A stretch of DNA of 64,000 nt from Planctomyces sp. SH-PL14 (GTDB lineage Bacteria; Planctomycetota; Planctomycetia; Planctomycetales; Planctomycetaceae): assembly GCF_001610835.1 (NCBI RefSeq), contig NZ_CP011270.1, forward strand, positions 3,800,001 to 3,864,000, read 5' to 3'. The notes under the pieces are model-generated. The model had not been told where the DNA came from and searched no databases. It saw only the letters and a program-made list of their open reading frames with translations. Made by a program: the position numbers and the translations under genes. Shown piece by piece: positions 56,035 to 64,000 of this stretch; the first letter of the stretch is position 1, and the number at the start of each line of letters is the position of its first letter.

Positions 56035-56214
56035 TTGAGTGCTCGTCAGAAACTGAACAACGCCCATGTCAACGGAGTCCTGATCGCCGCGGCGGTGGTC
56101 GGCGCGGTAACCGGCTCGTGGGCTGTCTTCCTTATCACAGCGATCATCGGCGTCGCGATGGCGCTTCATTCAGGAGGGATCCGGCTGCGGTCCGGACGTG
56201 ACCGTCGCTCCTGA
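56035..56214 (+). CDS. Small membrane protein (59 aa), TTG start
   Basis: MSARQKLNNAHVNGVLIAAAVVGAVTGSWAVFLITAIIGVAMALHSGGIRLRSGRDRRS: a single frame with two closely spaced hydrophobic stretches and a positively charged tail. AGGAG lies 7 bases before TTG 56035. It ends the cassette that began with the DUF1257 gene. Function unknown. Confidence 0.6.
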   Translation: MSARQKLNNAHVNGVLIAAAVVGAVTGSWAVFLITAIIGVAMALHSGGIRLRSGRDRRS

Positions 56215-56666
56215 TTTCAACGGGTGAACCTCGTACGCAAAGTGTTTGGGTAAGGGCCCGGTGAGGAAAGCCGGCTTCGAAATCCGTTCCCTCTAGCTTA
56301 TGTCGTCGAAAAAGCCCCACAAGGTTATGTCGACATAGCCTATTTACGACTACTACGTAGTCTTGCGCCTCCGCGTCGGCCGCTCCGCTCGTAGAGCGGC
56401 GGAACGTCTGCCGACGCTTCAGCGAAATGGGTTCCTGAATTGACGTTCTTGTCGATTCGAATGGCCGTCTCGATTGGCCCCACGAAAGGCCGACCGCAAC
56501 CCCTGCTCGACGGGCTTCGCGAACAGATTCGCCCCCATCTGCGGATGGGGGCGAGTTCTGTTCTCTTAGGTATTGGATGGCGAACTGCGGCCGACGGACT
56601 GCAGCCTCTTGCTCACCTGGTACAGGCGGCTTCGCTTAGCTCGAGATCTTTACGATGTAGACCTGA
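56215..56666. other. Gene-free stretch with three palindromes and a long hairpin
   Basis: TATGTCGACATA (56326-56337) is a perfect palindrome inside GGTTATGTCGACATAGCC, with a related half-site TTATGTCGTC at 56299-56308. GACTAC-TAC-GTAGTC lies near 56348 and CCGCT-CGTAG-AGCGG near 56390. Further on, GAACAGATTCGCCCCCATC (56521-56539) pairs with 56544-56563, a 19-bp imperfect hairpin. The palindrome could be a recombinase or regulator site at the end of the cassette, which is inference. No gene seen. Confidence 0.5.
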
Positions 56667-57215
56667 ATCCCATCTGGAGAGACGCACAACGTCCGATCCG
56701 AGACCATGAAGGAGAAGCGCTCCTGCAAGACGGCCTGGAATCGCGGCAACCCTTTGATCATTCCCGTCCCGGGCGTCTACGAATGGCCGAAGCCAACCTG
56801 GGGCCGGGGCACGCCGGCCCGGTACATCTTCCGACGGGACGGGGAGCCGATGCTGATCGCTGGACTCTGGTGGGACTGGAAGCACAGGACACCGGATGGC
56901 GCGGAAGCTTCTCTGCCGACGTTCACAATGAACACGACAGAGCCCAATGACGTTCTGAAGTCGATCCCACACGACCGGATGCTCTGCATTCTCGATCGGA
57001 AGGACATCGACGCCTGGCTGGATCCGGAGAACGAGGCGGCGGACCAGCTGTTGAGGCCCTGCCCAGATTCGTGGCTCGACTACTACGTGACCACTGGGTT
57101 CGTGAACAAGTGCGACAAGCAGCACCAAGGGCCTGGGTGCATCGAAAAGGGGCCACCCGGATCGGAGTTGCCGCCGCCTCCAAAGGAAAAGAAACCGAGG
57201 AAGACAGCAGCATGA
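56667..57215 (+). pseudogene. SRAP (HMCES/YedK) gene lacking its 5' end
   Basis: The frame reads ...HNVRSETMKEKRSCKTAWNRGNPLIIPVPGVYEWPKP...MLIAGLWWDWK...LPTFTMNTTEPNDVLKSIPHDRMLCILDRKDIDAWLDPEN. These are the NARSET, GFYEW (E), AGLW, T-x-x-N and HDRMP blocks of SRAP proteins, which bind abasic sites in single-stranded DNA through the N-terminal Cys2. The N-terminal MCGR block is absent: an in-frame TGA lies at 56664-56666, no matching frame is seen upstream, and a long hairpin lies there instead. It could start at ATG 56706. Without Cys2 the known cross-linking reaction is not possible, so it is probably a remnant. Confidence 0.7.
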
Positions 57216-57494
57216 TCAACCTATCCGCGACATGTCGGCCGGCGCGCGACAAAGTTCTTGAGGTGCGTATCTGTTAGCGAGCGATGCAACCTCAGGCACA
57301 GGCTGACGGAACCGGCCTCCTTTCGGAGAACCTCGGCCGTCGGTGGCGCAGGCGGGGTGGGAGATTTCGTTGATGGACTATTGAACTCGCGTTGCTTCGC
57401 CGTCGTTCCTCAAGCAGACTCTCGGGCGTGGTGGGTGTCGGTGTCGGACAGGGAAGCGGCTGGTCAGTGGTGTGAGGAGCGCGAGGTACTCGAA

Positions 57495-58373
57495 ATGGCA
57501 GCGGCTTCGCGATCGGTGATAACGATCCTGGCACTGTGTGTAGGGCTAGTGTCAGGGATAGCCGGCGACGATCGGACCATGAAGCGCGTGGAAGAGTTGT
57601 TGATGGCGCCGGACGCCACGAGTCCACACATCCGCTTGGTGAAGGCGGTCTTCGGTGGCATGAGGGAGTCCGACCTTGCTGACCTGGTCTTAGACTCGCC
57701 AAGCATGACACTACGGCTACGTGCCGCCGAGGAACTGGCGCTCAACCGGGGTGACCGACATCCCGGTGAAACCTTCCTGGAACTCATCGGCGAGGCGCAA
57801 GGCATAGCGACTCCGCCGCGTGCCGAGGATGCCATTCGAAATGGTGTTCACCATTCCGTAGGGGGCCTCTTCTTCATTGACGGGGAGATTCGACCGCTGA
57901 TGAGAGGCGGGGCAACTTCAATCGAGGGCGGCGATGGCCGGTGGTCGGCGGCGTTTCAGGAACCGAGCTCTCTCGTCGTGAAGGTGGGAGGGCGTCGCCA
58001 TGAGGTCCACCTGCCGTTTCGGCGACCAACGCTTGCGGCGGCAGCTGACGAGAGGGTGATTGTGTGCTCGCTGTACGAACCCTACAGCGCCTCTTCGCCT
58101 CTCAGCATCGCGTTCTCCATGCAAACAGGAGAGGAGATCTGGCGTCGTGAGAGTCTGGCCCCAGCAAAGCCCCTCATGCCTCGCGGTCTGCGCCAGGATC
58201 TGGAGCTCGTGATCCGAGGGGACCGGGTTTACCTGTTCGGTGTCTGTTCACAGTCCATGTTCATCGAGTGCATTTCGCTGGCGGACGGGGGACTCATTGG
58301 TGTTTACCGGATGCCCGCGACGTTTATCGCCGGGGTCCCGGCGAAGGTCTTGAAAACCGCTGCGGAACGATAG
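57495..58373 (+). CDS. Secreted protein, paralogue 1 (VEELLMAP family)
   Basis: 292 residues. Signal peptide (SVITILALCVGLVSGIAG). KRVEELLMAPDATSPHIRLVKAVFGGMRESDLADLVLDSPSMTLRLRAAEELALNRGDRHPGETFLEL is helical, HEAT-like, and GDGRWSAAFQEPSSLVVKVGGRRHEVHLPFRRP...ERVIVCSLYEPYS...SIAFSMQTGEEIWRRES...DRVYLFGVCSQSMFIECISLADG is beta-rich, with the look of PQQ/propeller blades. The gene at 62.7 kb is a close paralogue over its whole length. No catalytic motif recognised. ATG 57495 opens directly on the signal peptide; upstream is gene-free. Confidence 0.7.
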   Translation: MAAASRSVITILALCVGLVSGIAGDDRTMKRVEELLMAPDATSPHIRLVKAVFGGMRESDLADLVLDSPSMTLRLRAAEELALNRGDRHPGETFLELIGEAQGIATPPRAEDAIRNGVHHSVGGLFFIDGEIRPLMRGGATSIEGGDGRWSAAFQEPSSLVVKVGGRRHEVHLPFRRPTLAAAADERVIVCSLYEPYSASSPLSIAFSMQTGEEIWRRESLAPAKPLMPRGLRQDLELVIRGDRVYLFGVCSQSMFIECISLADGGLIGVYRMPATFIAGVPAKVLKTAAER

Positions 58374-58613
58374 GCCGCTGGAAATCGCCTCAAGGCAATT
58401 TAGCCATGCAACCCCGCAGGCCTTGCGCGGAGTCGGAGCGGAGAGCCCGGCCCGTTGAGGGGACGCCGTGCTCTAAGCATGCGAATTGATTACATCGTTC
58501 CGCAGACTGAAGCGAAGATTCCCGCAACCAGCTTGAAAGAGCCGAAGTACTTGGAACAAGGGCTATTGCGGTGTCGTGGACTTCCGTTGGTGCCGAAGCG
58601 GGGGTGCGGGCAG

Positions 58614-58862
58614 ATGTTGAAACTCACGTTGTTGGATGATGAGTGGGGCGCTCTGACTCAGTTGGCGATGGTTCCGCGTCGACGGACGTACGCCGAAGAG
58701 CACTTCGGAGCGGAGGTGGTTCGTCACCTGTGCGTCAAAGGGCTGATCGAGCAGGACGGCGATCTGCTCTCGGCGACTCGCCGCGGGCTGATCGGCCTGA
58801 AAGCCGATCCTCCGCCGTCGCCGGTTGGAGTGCGGGTCTGGTTCGAGCCAGACGTGGCCTGA
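58614..58862 (+). CDS. Small winged-helix-like protein, family member C1
   Basis: 82 residues. KLTLLDDEWGALTQLAMVPRRRTYAEEHFGAEVVRHLCVKGLIEQDGDLLSATRRGLIGLKADPPPSPVGVRVWFEPDVA. Close paralogue of the gene at 59.5 kb, with the same LDDEW, GAEV-x-x-L, GL-x-x-x-D-x-L-x-x-T-x-x-G and GVRVW-EP blocks. Helices then a wing. ATG 58614; the frame is open upstream but only this part is conserved. The C-terminal GVRVWFEP is a family hallmark. Confidence 0.65.
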   Translation: MLKLTLLDDEWGALTQLAMVPRRRTYAEEHFGAEVVRHLCVKGLIEQDGDLLSATRRGLIGLKADPPPSPVGVRVWFEPDVA

Positions 58863-59126
58863 CGTCTGCAGAGCTGCCGCCATAGGCCGGAGTGACGCAG
58901 CTTGCAGCGGCTGGCGTGCGAAGAACTCCGGAACCAGCATATCGGTTAGCGAGCTTACCAATGCCGGCGGCAACTCTGTGCGATTTCGCTGCATCCGGGG
59001 AATCCCTGAATCACAAATATCAGGTGAAGCGGGTGGAAGGGATGTCGCCGGTCGCCGGAGGCGACCTCTATCATCCACTCCGCGCCGGGCCATTTGACGT
59101 AAACTCAGGTCAGGACCCCGGAGACC

Positions 59127-59390
59127 GTGGTGGAAGAGTTGATTCTGCTCAGGGATGAGGTGCAGTTTCTGCGGTGGCTTCACGGGCGCGGCGGAGTCGG
59201 AGCGGTGGGGCAGTTCTCAGGCGATAGCGTTCGCTCCGATTTTCTCGATGCGAAAGGACTGATCCGGCGTAGCGGCGAAGTCGCGGAGCTGACTTCTCTG
59301 GGAGAGCGTATTGCCGGGAGGGTGACAGATCGGGACTTTGTCGAGGTGGTGATCCTGACGGCCTTCGAGGTCGAAGCGCTGCAGCGTTAA
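59127..59390 (+). CDS. Small winged-helix-like protein, family member C2
   Basis: 87 residues from a GTG start. EELILLRDEVQFLRWLHGRGGVG...SDFLDAKGLIRRSGEVAELTSLGERIAGRV: the same helix and wing order as the B3 member at 34.3 kb (LVLLGDEVALLKFAAKDG ... GLAEAVGDELRLTPLGRAV). No motif beyond the fold. It lies between the two close paralogues C1 and C3. Confidence 0.6.
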   Translation: MVEELILLRDEVQFLRWLHGRGGVGAVGQFSGDSVRSDFLDAKGLIRRSGEVAELTSLGERIAGRVTDRDFVEVVILTAFEVEALQR

Positions 59391-59497
59391 CGCGGAAATC
59401 GTTGCCAAAACAGACACGAAGATTCCGTTTCGAAGATAGAGGCAGTGTCGCCCAAATGGGCGATGATCCATGAACCACTCCACCAAGGTGCGGGGTC

Positions 59498-59737
59498 ATG
59501 CGAAAGATCACGCTTTTCGACGACGAATGGAGTGGGCTGACTCGGCTGGCTTTCGCCCCCATGCGGGTTATCTTCGCGCTCGAAGAGCTGGGGGCGGATG
59601 TGATCGAAGTTCTCACTCGCGAGGGTCTGGCGGTAAAAGATGCGGACCGCCTCTCGGTGACACCGCTCGGCGTGCGGTTGGTCCAGGCGAAGTTGACGCC
59701 TTTCGCAGACGGTGTTCGCGTCTGGCTCGAACCCTGA
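59498..59737 (+). CDS. Small winged-helix-like protein, family member C3
   Basis: 79 residues. RKITLFDDEWSGLTRLAFAPMRVIFALEELGADVIEVLTREGLAVKDADRLSVTPLGVRLVQAKLTPFADGVRVWLEP. It aligns over its whole length with the member at 58.6 kb, most strongly at DDEW, ELGADV and GVRVW-EP, so the two are recent duplicates. Helices followed by a two-stranded wing. Start ATG 59498. A DNA-binding role is inferred from layout only. Confidence 0.65.
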   Translation: MRKITLFDDEWSGLTRLAFAPMRVIFALEELGADVIEVLTREGLAVKDADRLSVTPLGVRLVQAKLTPFADGVRVWLEP

Positions 59738-59887
59738 GAGGACGGTAACGCTCTGTCACACTTCGGTCATCAAACGATATCAATGACCGAACGGGCTCAC
59801 AATCTGCGACATTTGCAAACGACTCCTTGAACGCCTGACGCATATCGTGCAGGGCCATCGACGCAAAACTCCGGAAGGAGGGCCTCG

Positions 59888-60130
59888 ATGGACACTGACG
59901 AACATTCTTTCCCCTTGCGCTTATCACTATGGGCTGTCATCGTGGTGGACAAGTTCGCAAAGGCCCTCCAGCGCATGGACGCGGCTGCTGATCGAGCAGT
60001 CGTAGTGAGGGAGCGCCTTGAGACGGTGCAGGTCCGAATTGAAACGCGCATCGCGAGCAACGAGGCGTTTCTAGAAGACCAGCGGTGCAGGCTGCTCAAT
60101 GGCTTCCCGCCGAACAGGAGACCGGAGTGA
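59888..60130 (+). CDS. Small helical hypothetical protein (80 aa)
   Basis: MDTDEHSFPLRLSLWAVIVVDKFAKALQRMDAAADRAVVVRERLETVQVRIETRIASNEAFLEDQRCRLLNG: a hydrophobic first helix then a long amphipathic helix, coiled-coil-like. GGAGG lies 7 bases before ATG 59888. No family recognised. It is not a winged-helix member although it sits in that cluster. Confidence 0.6.
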   Translation: MDTDEHSFPLRLSLWAVIVVDKFAKALQRMDAAADRAVVVRERLETVQVRIETRIASNEAFLEDQRCRLLNGFPPNRRPE

Positions 60131-60349
60131 GGCGCACGGTCGCCGTCAGCACGCCCGATCGGGCCCGATTTCTTGCCTCAAAGCAATTCTCGCCACCTCC
60201 TCCGGATCACCAGTCGGCAGCGTCCCTCGGGTCGTCGGACTTGCGACGCATCGGGACCGGCTTGTGCTGCTAAGTGGCCGACGGTGAACCGGGGTCGCTT
60301 CAGGTCGGACGGTTCGGCCGGCGATGACGGTCTGGTGTTGAGTAGCGCG

Positions 60350-60679
60350 ATGTCGAATTCCGCAGGATGGGGATCGGAGGGTCCGACCAATGTGAAGCCG
60401 GTGCTCAGGAATGGCATGCTTTCAATGCCTGTTGCGACCTACGTTGTACTTCGTGAGGCTGCCGACGGCCGGAAGCTGTGGGAGGGGCGCGTGTCCCCCT
60501 CGGATGAGGCGCGTGTGTGGGGACTCATGGAGGCCGGACTCGTGGTTCTCCACAGTCGGATGTACGTCGCAACGGATGCGGGGGAGCAGGTGGTGAGGGC
60601 GGTCGTGCGAAGCTGCCCTGGCGACATGTGGCCAGCGAACGGTCTCATTCAGGTGGACGTCAAAGCAATCGGGTGGTGA
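60350..60679 (+). CDS. Small winged-helix-like protein, family member C4
   Basis: 109 residues. LSMPVATYVVLREAADGRKLWEGRVSPSDEARVWGLMEAGLVVLHSRMYVATDAGEQVVRAVVRSC: a helix pair then AGLVVL-x-x-x-x-Y-V-A-T-D-A-G, the family's wing. The N-terminal 25 residues differ from the other members and a shorter start (MLSMPVA) is possible. Same strand as its neighbours. Confidence 0.5.
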   Translation: MSNSAGWGSEGPTNVKPVLRNGMLSMPVATYVVLREAADGRKLWEGRVSPSDEARVWGLMEAGLVVLHSRMYVATDAGEQVVRAVVRSCPGDMWPANGLIQVDVKAIGW

Positions 60680-60730
60680 CCAGGGGCGTCGGTCTCGGCA
60701 GCGTCATATCGACGGGCTGGGGAAAACCCG

Positions 60731-61090
60731 GTGTCAGAACCCGCTTCGCAGCGTCCGCTATTTACCGCGGGGGCAATCAAACTGCGGGGGCTTTCAATGA
60801 CAGGACGGACAAGAAGAGAGAGGCGAAGGATGTGGCGGGAGTCGCTGAAAGAAGCCGAGCGAAACCTTCTGCAAGGCGTCGCCCTCACTCCTCGCGAGCT
60901 GTCGGACTTTCTTCTCCTGGCTGGGGATGAGCGTGCAGCCTTCTTCGCGATGATTGAGAGCGCCTATCTGGAATTCGACAGTGGCTTCGTCGTTGTGAGT
61001 CGAGCGGGGCGTCTTGCCCTGCGTGGCGTGTTTGGATCGAGATGGAACGACACGGATCGCTGGTACGACCCAGAGCAGGGCAAGTCGTGA
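60731..61090 (+). CDS. Small winged-helix-like protein, family member C5
   Basis: 119 residues from GTG 60731, or shorter from ATG 60797. ERNLLQGVALTPRELSDFLLLAGDERAAFFAMIESAYLEFDSGFVVVSRAGRLALRGVFG: helices, then YLEFDSGFVVVSRAGRLAL, similar in form to FVTFESGTLIVEPRGTRFL in member A1. The RTRRERRRMWR stretch before it is very basic, suiting DNA or RNA contact. Function unknown. Confidence 0.5.
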   Translation: MSEPASQRPLFTAGAIKLRGLSMTGRTRRERRRMWRESLKEAERNLLQGVALTPRELSDFLLLAGDERAAFFAMIESAYLEFDSGFVVVSRAGRLALRGVFGSRWNDTDRWYDPEQGKS

Positions 61091-61175
61091 GCGGACCGGT
61101 TGCCAGTTCTTGCCTCAAGGCCATTTTTGGCCCCGGAGGGATTCCTCAGTATCACCCCCCCATCTACTCAACAGG

Positions 61176-61409
61176 TTACCGCTGAGCCTCAGCGGTTTTC
61201 AGCTGCTCGACCTCGTGCTCCACTCGGCCGAGTTGGTTTCGGAGTGCAAGGATGTCTGTCCGCGCTTCTTCCGCGAGCTGGAGGTCCTTTTCGAGGCTCT
61301 GCATGACCCGTCGGTGCTGCCAGCCGGTCAGACTCATGAAGACGACGAATGCCCCGAATGCCCAGAATGGGGCACTTCGAGTCGTGGTGGTCGAACGGTC
61401 ATCCGCCAT
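61176..61409 (-). CDS. Small membrane protein with coiled coil (77 aa)
   Basis: MADDRSTTTTRSAPFWAFGAFVVFMSLTGWQHRRVMQSLEKDLQLAEEARTDILALRNQLGRVEHEVEQLKTAEAQR. A single hydrophobic segment (14-30) followed by a coiled coil (36-75) with regular leucines. GGGAGG lies 7 bases before ATG 61409. Type II or bitopic anchor topology is likely. No family recognised. It is convergent with the winged-helix cluster. Confidence 0.7.
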   Translation of the reverse strand: MADDRSTTTTRSAPFWAFGAFVVFMSLTGWQHRRVMQSLEKDLQLAEEARTDILALRNQLGRVEHEVEQLKTAEAQR

Positions 61410-61612
61410 TGGAAAACCTCCCTGGTCTATGGCCGAAGCAGAGCAGACTGTTTCCACTGAGGAGCGGCCGGTATCAACCACTCATCAGCGGGGGGAGGGG
61501 CTGTGGGCTGAGTGGCGGTTCGTCATACAGCCGCTTAACGTGCGGACGACGGCCACATTGCCGGGGGCTTTCATCACGATTGCGTCACATTCTTTGCGCT
61601 GGGGTGAGTCCG

Positions 61613-62443
61613 ATGGTGAATGGGCAGCAGGTGGACGAGGAGCGGGCTGAAGAGATCGAGGACCTGGGGGAACCAACCAGCGTTCACATGCCGTCCCAAT
61701 GGCGGCGGACTCTTGACCAATTCTCAGACCCGGAGCGGGTCGTGCCGTGGGTGCTGACAGGCCTCTTCATCCTGGTGGCCGGAGTCCTGTTCCAGCAATA
61801 CTGGAGCGGAGCCTGGGGCGCCGGAGGGCCGGCGGTGGCAATGCCGATCGGCGGGGCAGTCTGCCTGGCCCTGGCGATCGGCTCGGCGGCCTTTGGCTGG
61901 CGGACGCTCCGGAAGCCGCCGAAGGTGATCGACCGGCCGACCTATTTCCTCTACCCCGAGGCAATCGTCGTCGAGACCTCCGAGACCACGGAGATCCTTC
62001 GCTGGGCCGACGTCGATGCCCTGCTCGCGCCGCCAGCGACCGGCAAGGGGTTCCGGCTAGACGCGCAGGACGGGCGGAAGTTCGAGCTGACCCAGTCGGT
62101 CGAGGAGTGGGGGACGCTGATCCAGACGATCATCGCCCGGGTGACGGCGGAGAAGCTGCCGGCGGCGCTGGAGGCCCTCGCCGCGGGTGAGACGCTGCGT
62201 TTCCGGAACCTGGGGATTCGGCGGGAGGGGCTGAGCAACAAGGACAAGCAGATTAACTGGTCAGAGGTAACGGCCATGGTGCTGCTCGTCAAGCCGGGGG
62301 CGAGCCTGTTGACCGTGCGGAAGAGCGGCTCCCTACTGAACTGGTGTTCGATGGACTTGCTTGAGATGCCCAACAACCAGCTTGTTTACGAACTGCTGGT
62401 TCGGACGGCGCCGAAGCATCTGTTGAAGGAGGAGAAGGCTTAG
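61613..62443 (+). CDS. Two-helix membrane protein with cytoplasmic beta domain (276 aa)
   Basis: Hydrophobic helices at about 46-62 (VVPWVLTGLFILVAGVLF) and 74-96 (GGPAVAMPIGGAVCLALAIGSAAFGW), then a strand-rich domain: RPTYFLYPEAIVVETSETTEILRWADVDALLAPPATGKGFRLDAQDGRKFELTQSVEEWGTLIQTI, and INWSEVTAMVLLVKPGASLLTVRKSGSLLNW. Such proteins (PH-like beta domain after two helices) recur in planctomycetes and actinobacteria, without an established function. ATG 61613 follows GGGGTGAG. It lies between the coiled-coil gene and the second secreted paralogue. Confidence 0.65.
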   Translation: MVNGQQVDEERAEEIEDLGEPTSVHMPSQWRRTLDQFSDPERVVPWVLTGLFILVAGVLFQQYWSGAWGAGGPAVAMPIGGAVCLALAIGSAAFGWRTLRKPPKVIDRPTYFLYPEAIVVETSETTEILRWADVDALLAPPATGKGFRLDAQDGRKFELTQSVEEWGTLIQTIIARVTAEKLPAALEALAAGETLRFRNLGIRREGLSNKDKQINWSEVTAMVLLVKPGASLLTVRKSGSLLNWCSMDLLEMPNNQLVYELLVRTAPKHLLKEEKA

Positions 62444-62673
62444 CGAGTCGTGGGCCCGCATCAGGGGGACGGCGGAGTGGGTGATTTCGCAGGCCCCGCC
62501 GGTCACTTCGCGCCTCATCGCGCCTCTGTCTCCTAGCGGGATGATGTTCGGCACAGTCAGCAAGTCATGTTGCGTTTGCCGCTTGTTGGGAGCAGACTGC
62601 TGAGAGTGGGCCGACAACACCAAGCGTCGGCAGGGCCCGGCAACATCCCTGGATGCTTCACGAGGTGGGTAAC

Positions 62674-63552
62674 ATGGCGGTGAATCCTCGGTCTTCGCTT
62701 TTGGTCGCCTTCGCATCCATCGCTCTGAGGGGGTCAGGTCTGTTCGGAGCCGATCCAACTCTCGAAAGAGTCGAAGAGCTCTTGATGGCCCCAGAACCCG
62801 CCCGTTCACAGAGTCGATTGGTGACAACGGTGTTCGGCAGCATGGACGACTCTCAACTAGCCGACATCATCGTCAGCTCGGCCAGCCTTTCGTTGCGTCT
62901 CCGGGCGGCCGAGGAGATCGCTTTGCATCGTGGGGACCCGCATGCCTGCGAGACGCTGCGTAAACTGATGGAGGACGTTCTCGATCTGCCGCTACCGTAT
63001 CGAGTAGATGATGCGATTCTGAGTGGGAACTTCCGCCCACAAGGTCCAGGCCTCCCAGCCCCGGAACCAACGCGGATCCGAGTGCACCAAGGGATCATTC
63101 CGACTGAAGTGAAGCGGGATGAATGGTCCGTGTCATTCGAGGCCGCCGGCCGTCTTGTCGTATCGACTGGACGGAATCGGCGCGAGGTCCAAACATCCTT
63201 TCAGCGACCGAATGTCGCAGCTGTCGAATCAGATGGCGGGATCATCGTGTGTGCACTCTACGACGCCAGTGGCGATTCGCCACCGCTCTGTCTGGCGTTC
63301 GAGAAGGCAACGGCAGATGAGATCTGGCGACACGAGTGCGTCGTCCCCTCCCGTGACCAATTCGTGGCTTTGAGGAACGATCTGGAGCTGGCCATTCACG
63401 GAGATCATGTCTACGTGTTTGGCACCTGCTCACTGAGGGTGTTCGTCGAGTGCCTCGACTTGTCGAACGGGAGCCATCTGGGAAGCTACCGCCTCCGGTC
63501 TCCGATGATGCCGTTGCCGAAGAGGCACCTCGTTCCGGCAGAAAGAGGCTAG
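62674..63552 (+). CDS. Secreted protein, paralogue 2 (VEELLMAP family)
   Basis: 292 residues, the same length as paralogue 1. Signal-like start (SSLLVAFASIALRGSGLFGADP), ERVEELLMAPEPARSQSRLVTTVFGSMDDSQLADIIVSSASLSLRLRAAEEIALHRGDPHACETL, and the beta part DEWSVSFEAAGRLVVSTGRNRREVQTSFQRP ... FGTCSLRVFVECLDLSNG. It matches the protein at 57.5-58.4 kb block for block. Both are probably lipoprotein-free periplasmic or surface proteins of unknown role. The start may be ATG 62674 or 62653. Confidence 0.7.
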   Translation: MAVNPRSSLLVAFASIALRGSGLFGADPTLERVEELLMAPEPARSQSRLVTTVFGSMDDSQLADIIVSSASLSLRLRAAEEIALHRGDPHACETLRKLMEDVLDLPLPYRVDDAILSGNFRPQGPGLPAPEPTRIRVHQGIIPTEVKRDEWSVSFEAAGRLVVSTGRNRREVQTSFQRPNVAAVESDGGIIVCALYDASGDSPPLCLAFEKATADEIWRHECVVPSRDQFVALRNDLELAIHGDHVYVFGTCSLRVFVECLDLSNGSHLGSYRLRSPMMPLPKRHLVPAERG

Positions 63553-63729
63553 TCACGGCAACTCGTCCCGCTGCCCGTGTGGAACGCTATACGCTCCCCA
63601 TCCGGCACGGCAGACTGGAATGACGCAGGCCAGGAAGGCCGATTGCGACCTCCAGCAGGATGGCGCGGCATTTAAGCGGCCAAAGCATCCTCCCAACAGC
63701 GCTTGCCCTCACCGTCGAGGGAGGGCCGC

Positions 63730-64000
63730 TTACGCCGGTGCTGATTCCATGATCATTCGCAATAGGTCCAAACTGACCGGTTTGACCAGATGGTGGTCGA
63801 AGCCGGACTCCCGTGTGCGGCGACGGTCGCCCTCCTGCCCCCAGCCGGTAAGTGCGATGAGGCGGACGTTCGCAAGGGCCGGCAGCTGACGGACCCGCTG
63901 CGCGACTTCGAACCCGCTCATGCCCGGCATCCCGAGATCGAGGAGAATCACCCGGGGGCCGAAGGCTTCCACCATCCCCAGCGCCTCCTCTCCACTGTAG
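63730..64000 (-). CDS. Response-regulator receiver domain, 5' end outside the window
   Basis: The minus strand reads YSGEEALGMVEAFGPRVILLDLGMPGMSGFEVAQRVRQLPALANVRLIALTGWGQEGDRRRTRESGFDHHLVKPVSLDLLRMIMESAPA then stops at 63730. ILLDLGMPGMSG has the phospho-acceptor Asp and LVKPV the conserved Lys. The sequence runs off the right edge, so the rest (perhaps a hybrid kinase ending in a receiver) is unknown. The final receiver position at the C-terminus fits a hybrid histidine kinase. Confidence 0.88.
   Translation of the reverse strand, partial: YSGEEALGMVEAFGPRVILLDLGMPGMSGFEVAQRVRQLPALANVRLIALTGWGQEGDRRRTRESGFDHHLVKPVSLDLLRMIMESAPA

Overview
The window looks like high-GC chromosomal DNA of a planctomycete. 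The evidence is two DUF1559-type prepilin-like proteins with the [12 protein letters not shown]-terminus, a membrane Ser/Thr kinase whose DFG motif reads DWG, several short secreted or lipoprotein genes of planctomycete type, and a cysteine/glycine-tailed PSP1-domain protein. No rRNA, tRNA or CRISPR array was found. Several genes have no ATG, GTG or TTG start in a sensible place.

Layout. 1-10 kb: a kinase (cut by the left edge), a PAS-GGDEF diguanylate cyclase, a small HELAH protein, a very large membrane protein, a terminase-small-subunit-like gene with a broken 3' end, and a PSP1 protein, separated by palindromic repeats. 10.5-12.3 kb: two small paralogues and a dead IS5-type transposase. 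12.3-16.4 kb: a MarR regulator with a perfect palindromic operator, then a 1176-residue secreted protein joining two CE1 esterases to a GH10 xylanase. 16.7-22.1 kb: an MFS transporter, a DMT-like protein, a histidine kinase/response regulator pair and a secreted tandem OB-fold protein. 22.5-31 kb: a MacB-type ABC transporter, two prepilin-like genes and two lipoproteins. 31-36.5 kb: many small genes, a frameshifted 2TM gene, a YoaK-type membrane protein and Hsp20.

37.3-49.6 kb is the most interesting part. On the minus strand lies a four-gene operon: a degenerate SF2-helicase-like protein, a group-II-intron-like reverse transcriptase whose YADD box reads YADN, a small DUF1016-N-like protein and an OLD-family ATPase/TOPRIM nuclease. 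Its upstream region is a series of hairpins, split by an intact IS21-family element with a 7-bp target duplication. On the other side, and divergent, are two unknown genes and a large serine recombinase. The arrangement suggests a mobile anti-phage or retroelement module that does not match a retron or Gabija system.

49.8-56.2 kb is a phage- or plasmid-like cassette: DUF1257 (Ycf35-like), DUF2997, a Ycf46-like AAA ATPase, an XRE regulator and several small proteins separated by strong terminators. 56.3-64 kb holds a 5'-truncated SRAP gene, a pair of secreted paralogues, five members of a small winged-helix-like family also seen at 10.5 and 33.5 kb, and a receiver domain cut by the right edge.
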